Source: an uncultured Clostridia bacterium
GTDB lineage: Bacteria; Cyanobacteriota; Vampirovibrionia; Gastranaerophilales; Gastranaerophilaceae
Assembly (NCBI GenBank): GCA_945946765.1
Contig: CAMEWS010000008.1
Location: forward strand, 1-52,531
Length of the DNA: 52,531 bases
Direction: 5' to 3'
Shown: positions 33,072 through 44,300 of the stretch, one piece after another
Layout: each line of letters begins with the position of its first letter
How positions within the stretch are numbered: the first letter of the stretch is position 1
Position numbers and translations under genes: made by a program
The notes under the pieces: generated by a model
What the model was told of the DNA's origin: nothing
Seen by the model: the letters and a program-made list of their open reading frames with translations, nothing else
Databases searched by the model: none

Positions 33072-34853
33072 ATGAGCGATAAAAAAACACTTATAATAAA
33101 TGGAAAAGAAGTAGAGTTCACCGATGAACCGAATCTTCTTGAAGTAATAAGAAAAGCAGGCTTTAATGTTCCCACATTTTGTTACCGTCCCGATTTAACA
33201 CAGTACGGTGCTTGCAGAATGTGCGTAGTAGAAGTTGAATACCCCAACGGAAGAACGGTTATCAATTCTTCTTGTACAATGCCACCCGAGGCTAATATAA
33301 AGGTTAAAACAAATACTGAACGTACAAGACGCATCAGAAAAACTGTTTTGGAACTCTTGCTTGCAAACCATGACAGAGAATGTACTACCTGCGACAAGTC
33401 AGGCAAGTGTGAACTTCAACGTTATGCGGAAGAATACGGTATTAAAGACGTATCAAAATATGTTCAACTTCATAAAGACAGATTCAAAGAGATAGACCCT
33501 TGGAATCCTTCTCTTGTTCGTGACCCTAACAAATGTATTCTTTGCGGTGCTTGTGTAAGGGCATGTGCTGAATTTCAAGGTCATGCGGTTTTGGGCTTTG
33601 CAAACAGAGGTTCAAAAACCGTTGTTCAACCTATGGCAGGAAAACCGCTTGCAAGCGTAGACTGCGTATTTTGCGGACAGTGTCAGGCTGTTTGTCCTAC
33701 AGGGGCTTTGACAATCAAAAATGAAGTTAATGATGCGTGGAAACTTATTACGGATAAAGATGTAAAAGTAGTTGCGCAAATTGCACCTTCTGTTCGTGTA
33801 GCAATCGGAGAAGAATTCGGACTTGAACCCGGTGAAAATTCAATCAAGCTAATCAACGCTGCGTTAAAAGAAATCGGCTTTGACCTTGTGTTTGATACAA
33901 ACTTCTCTGCTGACCTTACCATTATGGAGGAAGCACACGAGTTTGTTGAGAGAGTCAGCAAGGGGGAAAACTTACCGTTGTTCACATCTTGTTGTCCTGC
34001 TTGGGTCAGATATATGGAAACACAACATCCTGATATGCTGCACCATTTATCAAGCTGTAAATCTCCTCAAGGAATGCTTTCACCCGTTCTTAGAGAGCTT
34101 GTTCCTCAATATTTTGAAGGCTTTACAAAAGAAAATCTCAAAATTGTTTCCATTATGCCTTGTACAGCAAAAAAAGCTGAAGCAAAACGTGAAGAATTGA
34201 GAAAAGACGGAGTATTTGAGACCGATTTGGTTCTTACTACTCAAGAACTTGCAAAAATGATTAAGAGTGCAGGTATTGACTTTAAAGCACTGGAACCGGC
34301 AGAAGGTGACAGTCCGTTTGCATTATATTCCGGTGCAGGTACTATATTTGGTGCATCAGGTGGTGTTGCGGAAGCTGCAGTTAGAACCGCTTACGAATTT
34401 GTAACGGGTGAACCCTTGTCAGACGTTGATATTAAAGGTATGAGAGGGGTAGACAAAAACAGCAGATGCAAAGACGTTGAGTTGGATATCAAAGGCACAA
34501 AAGTAAAAGTTAGAGTTGTTTCTACTTTAAAAGAAGCTGAAAAGTGCATTAAGGAAATTAAAAACGGTACTGCAGATTTTCATATGCTTGAAGTTATGGC
34601 TTGCCCCGGAGGTTGTATCAATGGCGGCGGTCAACCTTTGAGCTTTAACGATTCAAAAGTTAAAGAAAGACGTGCCGAAGGTCTTTATAAAGAAGATAGC
34701 GAACTTCCGTACAGACGTTCTAATGACAATCCTGATATCAAAAAACTTTATCAGGAATACTTAGAGGCTCCGGGGTCGCATAAAGCACACGAACTCTTAC
34801 ACACTGTGTACAGAGATAAATTTAAAAACTCTTATAAAGATGTTGTGAAATAA
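33072..34853 (+). CDS. hydA: Electron-bifurcating [FeFe] hydrogenase HydA (group A3)
   Basis: 593 aa: an N-terminal [2Fe-2S] plant-type domain (FCYRPDLTQYGACRMC), the His-ligated [4Fe-4S] (LLLANHDRECTTCDKSGKCE), two ferredoxin clusters (CILCGACVRACAE, CVFCGQCQAVCPT) and the H-cluster domain with all three canonical loops: TSCCPAW, MPCTAKKAE and EVMACPGGCINGGGQP. It is the catalytic subunit. The C-terminal ~80 residues (LYKEDSELPYRRSNDNPDIK on) are typical of the A3 form. AAAGGAAAA lies 5 nt before the ATG. A very strong terminator follows. Confidence 0.97.
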   Translation: MSDKKTLIINGKEVEFTDEPNLLEVIRKAGFNVPTFCYRPDLTQYGACRMCVVEVEYPNGRTVINSSCTMPPEANIKVKTNTERTRRIRKTVLELLLANHDRECTTCDKSGKCELQRYAEEYGIKDVSKYVQLHKDRFKEIDPWNPSLVRDPNKCILCGACVRACAEFQGHAVLGFANRGSKTVVQPMAGKPLASVDCVFCGQCQAVCPTGALTIKNEVNDAWKLITDKDVKVVAQIAPSVRVAIGEEFGLEPGENSIKLINAALKEIGFDLVFDTNFSADLTIMEEAHEFVERVSKGENLPLFTSCCPAWVRYMETQHPDMLHHLSSCKSPQGMLSPVLRELVPQYFEGFTKENLKIVSIMPCTAKKAEAKREELRKDGVFETDLVLTTQELAKMIKSAGIDFKALEPAEGDSPFALYSGAGTIFGASGGVAEAAVRTAYEFVTGEPLSDVDIKGMRGVDKNSRCKDVELDIKGTKVKVRVVSTLKEAEKCIKEIKNGTADFHMLEVMACPGGCINGGGQPLSFNDSKVKERRAEGLYKEDSELPYRRSNDNPDIKKLYQEYLEAPGSHKAHELLHTVYRDKFKNSYKDVVK

Positions 34854-34868
34854 TTTAAGTACTCGTAC

Positions 34869-34912
34869 AAAAAGACGAAATCCTGTTTAAAATGCAGGAT
34901 TTCGTCTTTTTA
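34869..34912 (+). terminator. Terminator of the hydCBA operon
   Basis: Seventeen bases (34869-34885, ending gacgaaatcctg) pair with 34895-34911 around a 9-nt loop, and the 3' arm ends in five T. Perfect stem. Confidence 0.95.
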
Positions 34913-34998
34913 TGCTAAAATATTTGTCTGAGAAGGCCGCACTGCAGCCTATATCGGTTGATTATGTAAAAAAGTAAAATAACGGAAATATAGCAATA

Positions 34999-36066
34999 AT
35001 GACAGATTTAAACATAAGAGAAATACAAGAACGAAAAGAACTTGAAGAACTCAGCCCGTTTGCGGCCAAAAGTGCATTGTCAAAAGGCAGAGCAAGAGAA
35101 GAAGAAAAGTGTAATTTGCGTACGGAGTACCAAAGAGATTGTGATAGAATTATACATTCTAAGGCATTCAGACGTTTAAAACACAAAACACAGGTGTTTT
35201 TTTCACCTACAAACGACCATTTTAGAACCCGTATGACTCATACACTTGAAGTTTCTCAAATTGCAAGGACAATAGCCCGTGCGTTAAATCTTAATGAAGA
35301 TTTGGCAGAAGCTATTGCGCTCGGTCATGATTTGGGTCATACGCCTTTTGGACACAGCGGAGAAGATGTTTTGAATGAAATTATGGATGCAGGGTTTCGT
35401 CATGCGGAACACTCCGTGCGTGTTGCAACAATAATCGAAGATTTAAATCTTACACAAGAAACTCTTGACGGTATATTAAATCATTCGGGCTCTTTAAAAA
35501 AAGAAAGCAAAGCTTATACACTCGAGGGTAAAATAGTAAAACTTTCAGACAAAATTGCCTATATTAACCACGATATTGATGATGCAATGAGAGCAGGAAT
35601 TATAAAGGAATCAGACCTTCCGCAAGATTGTATACAGTATTTTTCATTAGACAGAAGTGAACGTATTAACAAAATGGTTATGGATATTGTTCTTCATTCT
35701 AAAGATAAAGACCATATAAGTATGTCGGAAGAAGCGTTTTATCATATTGATAAATTGAGAACTTGGATGTTTAGGAATGTTTATACAAATTCTCTTGCCA
35801 AGAAAGAAGAATCTAAAGTAAAAGGTATTGTTTACGGTTTGTTTAATCACTATGAAGCACTTTTAAAACAAAAAATGCCTAACCAAAATGAAGAGGAGAT
35901 AAAACGTACCGTTTGTGATTATATTTCGGGTATGACAGACAGATATGCCATTCAAAAATATGAGGAAATATATATACCTCAGTCGCTGCAAGCAGTGTCT
36001 GATGACGAGTTTTTATTTACTTTGGCAAAAATAAATAATCTTAGTGTACAGTTGACTGTGTTGTAA
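34999..36066 (+). CDS. dgt: Deoxyguanosinetriphosphate triphosphohydrolase
   Basis: Hydrolyses dGTP (or other dNTPs) to nucleoside and triphosphate. HD-domain metal ligands are seen: His in RMTHTLEVSQIARTIAR, the HD pair in ALGHDLGHTPFGHSGED, and Asp in ISDKIAYINHDIDDA-like KLSDKIAYINHDID. The 355-aa length matches the shorter bacterial dGTPase-like type. No strong ribosome binding site is visible (cggaaatatagcaataATG). It is not clearly part of an operon, and flagellin is convergent downstream. Confidence 0.9.
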   Translation: MTDLNIREIQERKELEELSPFAAKSALSKGRAREEEKCNLRTEYQRDCDRIIHSKAFRRLKHKTQVFFSPTNDHFRTRMTHTLEVSQIARTIARALNLNEDLAEAIALGHDLGHTPFGHSGEDVLNEIMDAGFRHAEHSVRVATIIEDLNLTQETLDGILNHSGSLKKESKAYTLEGKIVKLSDKIAYINHDIDDAMRAGIIKESDLPQDCIQYFSLDRSERINKMVMDIVLHSKDKDHISMSEEAFYHIDKLRTWMFRNVYTNSLAKKEESKVKGIVYGLFNHYEALLKQKMPNQNEEEIKRTVCDYISGMTDRYAIQKYEEIYIPQSLQAVSDDEFLFTLAKINNLSVQLTVL

Positions 36067-36184
36067 TCAGTAATTGGCTTGCTATAATAAGTTAGCAATA
36101 TAATGGCGAGTATTTCAACAAAACAAAACACTTAAAATTTGAAGACCTTTGCTTATTTAGGTAGAATTAGTGTAAGTTTTGAGC

Positions 36185-37942
36185 TTATCTTAAATCATTA
36201 AGCATATTCAAAAGCATAGCGGGTTGAAAATTTTGTGTTTGAACAATTAATGCTGCCGTTGTGTTAACCATGATTTCAGCTTTAGTGTAATTAGCACTTT
36301 TTTCTGCAATATTAGTATCTGTAATATTTGTGTAGGCTGAGGTAAGATTTTCAATTTTTGCTGAATTGATGAGGGCGGCATTTCCCAAACTGCTTTGTGA
36401 AAGTTCAATATCTGTTGTTTTTTTAGAAATTGTACCAATAGCCGCTTGTGCACAGACAGAAGCATTATGACAACCTTCTACTGTTGAAAGGTCTATATTC
36501 ATTGCTCCTAAATCAAGACCTGTATTGATTGTTACTGAATTTGATTGAGAAGTATTGTCTTCTCCTGTTTTAATACATTTTTCGTTGTTACCTCTTTCAA
36601 AATACCAGTTATTGTTGTTTTTGCCCACTCCTTTTAAAACAGGTGGAATTGAACAAGATAATTCCCAAACTTCGGAGTCAAGTCCTTGTTTATCCCAAAA
36701 TTCATGTGAAGCAAACTCCGAATGTTCCACAGCAATACTGTTTGTAATTGTACCTTCTGCGAAGTCAATTGCACTAAGAGTTGAATCTTTTTTATCTGCC
36801 CAAGTGTTTTCAACATTAGAGGTGTTTGCTGTTCTTCCGCAAATTAAGCCAGTGTTATTGTTACCTGAGGTATTACTTGTTGTATAACAGTTATTGATTC
36901 TGCTAAAGTTGTAACCAACAAGTCCACCGACATTGTTGTTGCCTGAAATATCACATGATGAATAACAATTAGTTATTTTTCCTACATTATTTCCGGCAAG
37001 ACCGCCAACAGTATCATTACTTCCTGAAACACTACCTGTAGCAAAACAATTGGAAATTGTGCCAATAACGTTATTGCCAACAAGTCCGCCAACAGTGGTA
37101 TTTCCAGATACATTACCAACAACATAACAGTTGGTTATTGTTGCATTTCCGTTGTTGCCTACAAGTCCTCCGACAGATTCTTTTCCTTTGATATCTACAT
37201 TTTCAAGACCAAGATTTTTTATTTCCGTGCCGGTATTCATAGTAGCACCAAATAGTCCTACAAAGCTTGTATCTGTTTTGTTAATTGTTAAATTCTTAAT
37301 AACATATCCGTTACCGTCAAAAACTCCTGAAAATTGTGTATCTGTTCCGCTTGTTCCAATTGGTTCCCAGTTGTTAACAGATGATAAGTCAATATCATTC
37401 ATCAGAATGTATTTTCCTGACAAATTGTTTCTTACATTGTTTAAATCCTCAGCTGTATATATAGCGGTATAATTGGGAGGAATTGTGTTTGTTGAAACAC
37501 TTGATATACTATTTGTAGTTGATATTGAACCAAAAACATTTATCCCGTTAAAAGTAGTGTCAGTATTTTGTTTTTTAATATCATCCACAAGTGCATTTGC
37601 TTCTTTATTTAATGTATTTCTTTCACTATATGTTAAAGTTGGGTCAGTACCTTGAATAGCTAAATCGTTAATGCGATTTAAGTCCTCAGCTATATTATTC
37701 ATAACATTTTCAGCGGTACTTAATATAGAAGAACCTATTGTAATATTGTTTTGAGCTTGTTTTAGAATTCTTATTTGAGAATTTACGCTTCGTGAATCAT
37801 AATAACCTGCAACATCATTAGCCGTCTGATTTATACACTTGTCCGCAGATACTTTTTGCAACGAAGCGTTCAAAATATTATTAGATGTATTTAATTTATT
37901 TTGTATCCCTAAAAGTGAGGGATTAACATTAATCGATAACAT
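36185..37942 (-). CDS. Flagellin with a GLUG-repeat middle domain
   Basis: Residues ~1-145 are a flagellin N-terminal D0/D1 domain (SINVNPSLLGIQNKLNTSNN to NTTFNGINVFGS-like TTFNGINVFG). The last ~95 residues match the C-terminal D1/D0 (ALINSAKIENLTSAYTNITD, NYTKAEIMVNTTAALIVQTQ, ending LLNMLNDLR). Between them is a beta-rich region holding five ~26-residue GLUG repeats (VGGLVGNN..ITNCY, VGGLVGNN..ISNCF, VGGLAGNN..ITNCY, VGGLVGYN..INNCY), a fold common in secreted adhesins and IgA-peptidase-like proteins. The first ATG (37948) overlaps AAAGGA, so the second ATG at 37942 is preferred. No cap or hook gene is adjacent. The domain would be displayed on the filament surface. Confidence 0.85.
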   Translation of the reverse strand: MLSINVNPSLLGIQNKLNTSNNILNASLQKVSADKCINQTANDVAGYYDSRSVNSQIRILKQAQNNITIGSSILSTAENVMNNIAEDLNRINDLAIQGTDPTLTYSERNTLNKEANALVDDIKKQNTDTTFNGINVFGSISTTNSISSVSTNTIPPNYTAIYTAEDLNNVRNNLSGKYILMNDIDLSSVNNWEPIGTSGTDTQFSGVFDGNGYVIKNLTINKTDTSFVGLFGATMNTGTEIKNLGLENVDIKGKESVGGLVGNNGNATITNCYVVGNVSGNTTVGGLVGNNVIGTISNCFATGSVSGSNDTVGGLAGNNVGKITNCYSSCDISGNNNVGGLVGYNFSRINNCYTTSNTSGNNNTGLICGRTANTSNVENTWADKKDSTLSAIDFAEGTITNSIAVEHSEFASHEFWDKQGLDSEVWELSCSIPPVLKGVGKNNNNWYFERGNNEKCIKTGEDNTSQSNSVTINTGLDLGAMNIDLSTVEGCHNASVCAQAAIGTISKKTTDIELSQSSLGNAALINSAKIENLTSAYTNITDTNIAEKSANYTKAEIMVNTTAALIVQTQNFQPAMLLNMLNDLR

Positions 37943-38128
37943 ATCCATTCCTTTTTTATGTTTAAGTATCCTTACAATTATATAATTCCCTCTTAGAGAC
38001 TATTCTAAACATATTCATACATGTTTGTTACAAAAATTAATATTGCTGTTTGGTCATTCATAATGTTACTTGTAATTATTATATTTGTAAGATTGTAAAA
38101 TAATTTTTAAATGACTACAAAAATATTA

Positions 38129-39976
38129 TCATATTATTTGCACATTTGGATTAAAAAAGTTATATACAACTTTTGCGGTACGTTTGGGAATGTGCTTGCA
38201 TAATTCTTCATATGATGCTAACGAAATTCTTTTTATATCTTTTAATTGGTTCATCAAAATTTCTTTGTTTGTTTTTGACAAACCTTTGATGTCGTCGAGT
38301 ATTGATTCAGTAGCCTTTTTGCCCCTCAAATTCCTGTGATAAGTTATTGCAAAGCGATGCGCCTCATCTCTAATTCGTTGAAAGAAATACAAAGCAGGCG
38401 AATTTATCGGGAAAATTACAGGTTGTGACTCTTTAGGTTTAAAAACTTCTTCCAGCCTTTTTGCAAGAGAAACAATATCAGGATAAACGCCTTTTTCTTC
38501 AAACACCTCCATAACGGAAGACAACTGCCCTTTCCCGCCGTCAATAATAATTAAATCGGGGAAGGGTAATTTCTCTGACAATTTGCCAAAATATCTGCGT
38601 TCAACAACCTCTTGCAATGATTTAAAATCATCGGGTTTGGATTCGGTAGAACGCACTTTGAATTTTCTGTAACGTGATTTTTTGGGCATTCCGTTTTCAA
38701 ACGTAACCATTGATGCAACCGTATTTGTTCCTTGAATATGAGAAATATCAAAACATTCTACGATATAAGGAAATTTTGTAAGTTCAAGTTTTTCCTGAAT
38801 ATATGCTCCAATATCATTGTAATCACGTTGAATTTCCGACAATTTTTCCAGTTTGACTTTTTCAAAATAGAATTTTGCATTTTTTTGTGCAAGATTCAAG
38901 AGTTCAATATTTCGTTTTGTTGGAGAATCCGTAATTTTAATCTTCTTTTGCGCCTGAGATTCAAGCCATTTTGTATAAAGTTCAATCTCCTGTGTTTCCA
39001 ATATTTTGGGCAAAACAATCGTTGCCGGAATTTCGGATTCTGATGCCATTGTGTAATACTCTTTTAAAAATGTCGTTAAAACTTCATTTTCCGCAGAAAG
39101 ATTGGCATTTGAAAATTGAAAATCTTTTTTATCAATAAGCCGTCCTTGTCTAATCTGTAAAAGTGAAACAACAAAGAGATTGCCTTCATAATACAGAGAA
39201 ATAATATCCTGATTTATATTTGTATTTTCAAAGACAACTTTTTGATGTTCCATTGTTTTTTGAACATCCATCCAACTGTCACGATATCTTGCGGCTTTTT
39301 CAAACTCTTGGGCTTGCGCATATTTTTCCATTTCTTTTTTTAATGCGCCTATAAGTTCTTTTTGTTTTCCGGTTAAAAACAATTCAACATTTTTAAGGAT
39401 ATCTTTATACTCGTCTGTGGAAACTTTTCGCTGACAAGGTGCCATGCACCTGCCGATGTTATAATAAAGACAGGGGCGGTCTTTGAATTTTGGAGTTTTG
39501 CATTGTTTCAATGGGAACAGTTTTTTTATCAAATCCAAAGTTGCATACATTGCCCGAGAATCCGTATATGGCCCGAAATATTTACCTTTTATTTTATTTT
39601 TGTTGGTTTTTCTTGCAACTATAATACGGGGATATTCTTCCTCTGTTATAACAAAGTAAGGAAATTTTTTATCGTCTTTTAAAAGCACGTTATACTTGGG
39701 TTTATGCTTTTTTATAAGATGAGATTCCAAAATTAACGCTTCGACTTCGCTATCTGTGACGATAAACTGAATCTTTGCAATTTGAGGAACCATGACCCTC
39801 AATTTTGGAGAATCATGGTTCTTGTTAAAATAGCTGTATACCCGCTTTTTTAAGTTCTTGGCTTTTCCTACATAAATTATTTCGCCGTCTTGGTCAAAAT
39901 ATTGGTAAGAACCGCTTAATTCGGGTATAATTGCCAATGTTTGTTTAACTTCTTTTGGTAAATTTTGCGTTGACAT
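38129..39976 (-). CDS. uvrC: Excinuclease ABC subunit C
   Basis: Nucleotide-excision repair endonuclease. GIY-YIG domain at the N-terminus (SGSYQYFDQDGEIIYVGKAK), UVR motif (KEMEKYAQAQEFEKAARYRD), the UvrC RNase-H-like domain (CFDISHIQGTNTVASMVTF, LIIIDGGKGQLSSV) and the C-terminal region. The C-terminal helix-hairpin-helix is short (KRISLASYEELCKHIPKRTA). 615 aa, normal. It is 20 bp downstream of the Bax-inhibitor-like gene and probably the last gene of a minus-strand operon. Confidence 0.95.
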   Translation of the reverse strand: MSTQNLPKEVKQTLAIIPELSGSYQYFDQDGEIIYVGKAKNLKKRVYSYFNKNHDSPKLRVMVPQIAKIQFIVTDSEVEALILESHLIKKHKPKYNVLLKDDKKFPYFVITEEEYPRIIVARKTNKNKIKGKYFGPYTDSRAMYATLDLIKKLFPLKQCKTPKFKDRPCLYYNIGRCMAPCQRKVSTDEYKDILKNVELFLTGKQKELIGALKKEMEKYAQAQEFEKAARYRDSWMDVQKTMEHQKVVFENTNINQDIISLYYEGNLFVVSLLQIRQGRLIDKKDFQFSNANLSAENEVLTTFLKEYYTMASESEIPATIVLPKILETQEIELYTKWLESQAQKKIKITDSPTKRNIELLNLAQKNAKFYFEKVKLEKLSEIQRDYNDIGAYIQEKLELTKFPYIVECFDISHIQGTNTVASMVTFENGMPKKSRYRKFKVRSTESKPDDFKSLQEVVERRYFGKLSEKLPFPDLIIIDGGKGQLSSVMEVFEEKGVYPDIVSLAKRLEEVFKPKESQPVIFPINSPALYFFQRIRDEAHRFAITYHRNLRGKKATESILDDIKGLSKTNKEILMNQLKDIKRISLASYEELCKHIPKRTAKVVYNFFNPNVQII

Positions 39977-39996
39977 GGCACTGATATAGCTTAAAT

Positions 39997-40731
39997 TTAA
40001 TTATCTCTTAATTTTGAAAGTAATCTTAAAACTTCCACGTAAAGCCATACCAAAGTAACAAGCAAACCGAATGCACCATACCATTCGTAGTCCTTTGGCA
40101 TAAGGTTTTGTGCACCTTTTTCAATAAAATCAAAATCCAAAATTAATGACAACGCCGCTACTGCACAAATTATCACGCTTGCCACAATACTTATAGGTCC
40201 GGAACCGTTTAAAAATGGAATAGAAAAGCCAAAAAATGAGCCTACAATTTCAATAAGATAAACAATCAAAATAGCTGTTATTGCACTCATAATAACCGCT
40301 CTAAATTTTTCAGTAGCTTTAATTGCACCTATTCTGTATAAACTAAGCATTACAAAAAATGTTGCAAATGTTGCAGTAACCGCCTGCAAAGCGATACCGG
40401 GGAATTGAGCTTCCGCCATTAATGTTAACGCTGCCAACAAAGCACCTTCAGCGAAAGCATATACGGGTGACAAAAATTTTGCCAATTTAGGCACAAATGA
40501 TGTAACAAGCCCTGTTCCCAACCCAACAAACAAAGCTATTGTCATTATGGTCATAACTTTGTCGGCATAACCGAGCATTGCTTCATAAACAACAGCCGCA
40601 GCAGAAATTGCAGCTATTAAAAGCAAAACCAGTGTTTTATTGACAGTGCCGGAAACGGTCATAGGTGCGCTTTCCAACATTTGTACATCAGCATTATCCA
40701 TTTTTGATAATATCGGGTTTGAACTTCTCAT
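39997..40731 (-). CDS. Bax inhibitor-1/YccA-family membrane protein
   Basis: 244 aa with about seven hydrophobic helices. The first 30 residues (MRSSNPILSKMDNADVQ) are the usual soluble start of the bacterial BI-1-like group (SSNPxL). The last helices (LILDFDFIEKGAQNLMPKDY, WYGAFGLLVTLVWLYVEVLR) carry the Asp pair typical of the pH-dependent calcium-leak channel family. The substrate is not known here. AAAGGAG 6 nt before the ATG gives a good start. The gap to uvrC is 20 bp and to the HD protein 53 bp. Confidence 0.85.
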   Translation of the reverse strand: MRSSNPILSKMDNADVQMLESAPMTVSGTVNKTLVLLLIAAISAAAVVYEAMLGYADKVMTIMTIALFVGLGTGLVTSFVPKLAKFLSPVYAFAEGALLAALTLMAEAQFPGIALQAVTATFATFFVMLSLYRIGAIKATEKFRAVIMSAITAILIVYLIEIVGSFFGFSIPFLNGSGPISIVASVIICAVAALSLILDFDFIEKGAQNLMPKDYEWYGAFGLLVTLVWLYVEVLRLLSKLRDN

Positions 40732-40784
40732 ATATTTTCTCCTTTTTATAATCTCTTAATAGCATATTTTTTTAAATAATTCAA

Positions 40785-41366
40785 TTATTCAATTATAAAA
40801 TTCAATTGTGTATTAAAGGTTGATTCAAACAAATCTTTTTTGTGCTCTGCTGCTTTTAGGCTAGGTTTAAAACCTATTGTTTTAATAAACAAATTTAAGC
40901 AATCATTTGTTTTTTCGGCGCGCATTCTTAAAATTAAATTTTTATGTGGTTTGTCCAAACCGTCTGCAATCCTAAGCAACGAAGCCAGCTTGTTAACAAG
41001 ATCTTTAGAATTATCTGTTAATTTTGCATAAAATTCATGTTCTGCTTCGTCGGGCAAACTGTTTCTGTGATACCTTGCAATATTGGCAACAATAAGAGTT
41101 TCTTCTTCATCGAAGCTTTCAAGACCTTCTTGTAAAATTAAATCCATAGTGTGTTTGTGATGTGATTTTTTTTCAATATAATAACCGATATCATGAAGTT
41201 TAGCTGCTGAGCAAAGATATGCTTTTTCTTTTTTTGAAAAATCAAAAATAATTCCGTTTAGTGCTTCAAAAAGCATTACAGAGTATTTTTCAACCTCAAG
41301 GGCATGTTCTTTATCTAAACAATATTTCTCAAAAATTTCAGATTGATTCATCAATATTTTATTCAT
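40785..41366 (-). CDS. HD-domain protein related to Ppx/GppA C-terminal domain
   Basis: 193 aa. The HD fold has its metal pair in AAKLHDIGYYIEKKSHHKHT, with a further His in NIARYHRNSLPDEAEHEF and Asp in LLRIADGLDKPHKNL, the layout of the C-terminal part of exopolyphosphatase/guanosine pentaphosphatase without the N-terminal actin-like half. A nucleotide or inositol-polyphosphate substrate is possible. It overlaps the CheA stop by 8 nt (ATGAATAA), so it is translated with the chemosensory genes. Confidence 0.85.
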   Translation of the reverse strand: MNKILMNQSEIFEKYCLDKEHALEVEKYSVMLFEALNGIIFDFSKKEKAYLCSAAKLHDIGYYIEKKSHHKHTMDLILQEGLESFDEEETLIVANIARYHRNSLPDEAEHEFYAKLTDNSKDLVNKLASLLRIADGLDKPHKNLILRMRAEKTNDCLNLFIKTIGFKPSLKAAEHKKDLFESTFNTQLNFIIE

Positions 41367-44300
41367 CTTTCAACAACTTTTCTATTGTATCTAACAAATA
41401 ATCTTGGTTAAAATTACCTTTTTTAATATATGCATCAACATCCGGAATTATATCTGTTACATTTTCGACATCATAAGAAGATATGATTATAATTGGTATA
41501 TCTTTGAATTTTTTATGAGCTTTTAATTCATTAACAAACATGTTACCGTCCATTTCCGGCATTTCCAAGTCTGATAAAATAAGGTCAAAATCCGTTTTAT
41601 ATAAAACTTCAAAAGCTTCACGAGGATTTTTAACTATTTCAAAGCTATATCCCCAATGAACAAGAATGTTTTTTAACAACTCTCTTGTTGTCATTGAATC
41701 GTCAACAATAAGTATTTTATAATCTTTATTGGTTTTAGTATTTATATTGCGTTTATGTACACTTAACAAAGGGTTTTCAATAGGAGCATAAGTATATTTG
41801 TACAATTCCTGTAAATTTAAAATTAAGCATGTTTCACCATTGGCAAGCGTAGTAATACCTGATATATTTTTAAGCTTTATAATCGGGGCTTCAAGTTTCT
41901 TTTGTAGAATATTTTGGTCTCCAATTATTTTATCAACAATAATTCCCATAAGACAGTTTTCGACTTCTACAAGAAGCACTGTTTTTTTGTCTTCATTAAG
42001 AATATCCTCTGAGGTGGGAAGATTCATCAATTCACTCAAATAAAACAAATTAACTGTTTGTTCGTCAATCACAACAGATTTTATATCATTACGAGTATAA
42101 ATGTCTTTATTATTAACCCAAGAAACATTTTTTATTGCCGTCATAGGGACAGCAAAATATTGCTCTGAAGCTTTTACTATAAATGCCTTTAGGGTAGACA
42201 TAGATACCGGTAACTCTATTGTGATTTTAGTGCCCTTATTGGGTATAGAAAATACTTTTACGGAACCGTTTAATTGTGAAATTTTTGTTTGAACAATATC
42301 AAGTCCGACTCCTCGACCTGAAATTTCTGTCACAACTTGTTCTGTGGAAAAGCCCGGCCAAAAGATGATATTCATTATTTGTTCCGCAGAAAGGTATTCG
42401 GCCTCTTTTGAGGTAATCATACCTTTTTCTACTGCTCTTGCAACTATTTGTTTTAAATCTATTCCTCTGCCATCATCATGAACTTCGATTACAATTTTAT
42501 TTTGCAAATTACGAGCAATTAAGTAAATTTTACCTTTTGGTGATTTGCCTGCCAGAATCCTTTCTTGAGGTGTTTCTATACCATGATCTATCGAGTTTCT
42601 TATAATATGCATCAAAGGAGCTTTAATTTCTTCTATCACTTTTTTATCGGCACTTGTTTCGCTTCCTGATATGAGCAGTTCGATTTCTTTGCCTGTATCC
42701 TTAGATATATCCCTTATCATTCTGGGGAACATGTGGAAAATTGTAGCTAACGGCAAGACTCTAATGTTTTTAATCATTTCTTCCAACTGAGTTGTAAGAA
42801 TATTCATTTTAGTGTCTTCTTCATCCGTAGCTTTTTGCAAATTTATAATTTTGTTTTGCATTTTTATAATTTTTGCTGCATTTTCTTGGAAAATAGAAAA
42901 GACTTGTTTTATAAATACAGACAATGTTGCATAATCGATTTTAGCGTCTGAGTTAAGATATTTTCTGTCATAATATTTTATAAAACTTTGAGATTTGTGG
43001 TTAAAATTGCGCCATTCAATTGTGTCACTAAGCATACTTTCAAGCTCTGACATATTTTTTTTGTATTTAATTCGCCCAATAATAAGCTCGCCTATTTGAT
43101 TTACCAATCTATCAAGTTTTTTTGAATCTACACGCAAAGTTTTAATAGAAGTTGCTTCAAACGAGTTAAAGAAATCCTGTGCTTTTTTTATTGGCAGGGA
43201 AGCCTCATCAATTGTAGATGCAATAGCTGTAATAGGGTTAACCGATCTGTTAATATCAAGCATTTGCTTGATTATATCAAGCCGCTGTAATATAAGAGAG
43301 ATATCTTCTTCTTTGTTTTTGGAGTCTAGTGTCATTTGTTCAATTGAAGATAAACTTTGTTTTAAAATAACAATGACTTCTTTTTCAGGGAGTGAATTTT
43401 CTTGTTTTACAAGTTCAAGAATTTCTTCTATTTTATGCACAATATCTGAAACTTCTTTGTTTTTGCTTATTTCAATAATAAGCTCCAACGTTTCTTGTAA
43501 AGCAGGAATTTGAGTTAAACTTGACTCTAAATTACATAAACCGTCTTTTATAAATTCAATTTTTTCAACAAAATTCCGAATAACAGAAGTTTCTTCGATG
43601 GGAATGTGTTTTTCTTCTTTAGATTCATTTTCCGGCTCAAATTTTTGTGCTACTTTCCTTTTTAAATCAAATTTTTCAAGATCTAATTTTTCATATAATT
43701 TGTTTAAAAAATCAGTTATATTAATAATTTTGTCATCAATGTCATTAACTTCATCTTTTGTCATCATATTAGAATTTAACATAACAAAAGTTACTTTATC
43801 TTTAATGCATTGAAGTTCATTTTTAATATCATAACAATTTGTATTTTTAAACTTTTCAGACAATTGCTCAATAATATCGGCAAATGTTTCAAGATAAGAA
43901 GAACCCTCGTCACCGCTTAAATTACGTAATAAAACATACGCTTCAGAAATAAGCCCGTTTATTGCAATCGAAGTTTTTTTTATTTCATCGTCTTTGTTGT
44001 CAGATTTTAACTCATCGCCTAAGAGACTTTGATTATCATCATATTTGTCATCATCCGTATTCTTTTTTTTGAATTTGTTTATTAAAGAATCAATATAATC
44101 TATGTGTTTTTGGATATCATCCGAATAATACTCCCTCTTTATCTTTACGGATTCTTGTATTAAATCCGAAAGTAAATCGGTTGCTTTGTACAATGCATCT
44201 GATATTTCTCTGTTTATATCCAGTTTGTTTTCTTTTGCTAGTCCTAAGACATCTTCCGCCTTGTGAGCAAGTCTTTGGATGTTATTAAATCCAATCATTC

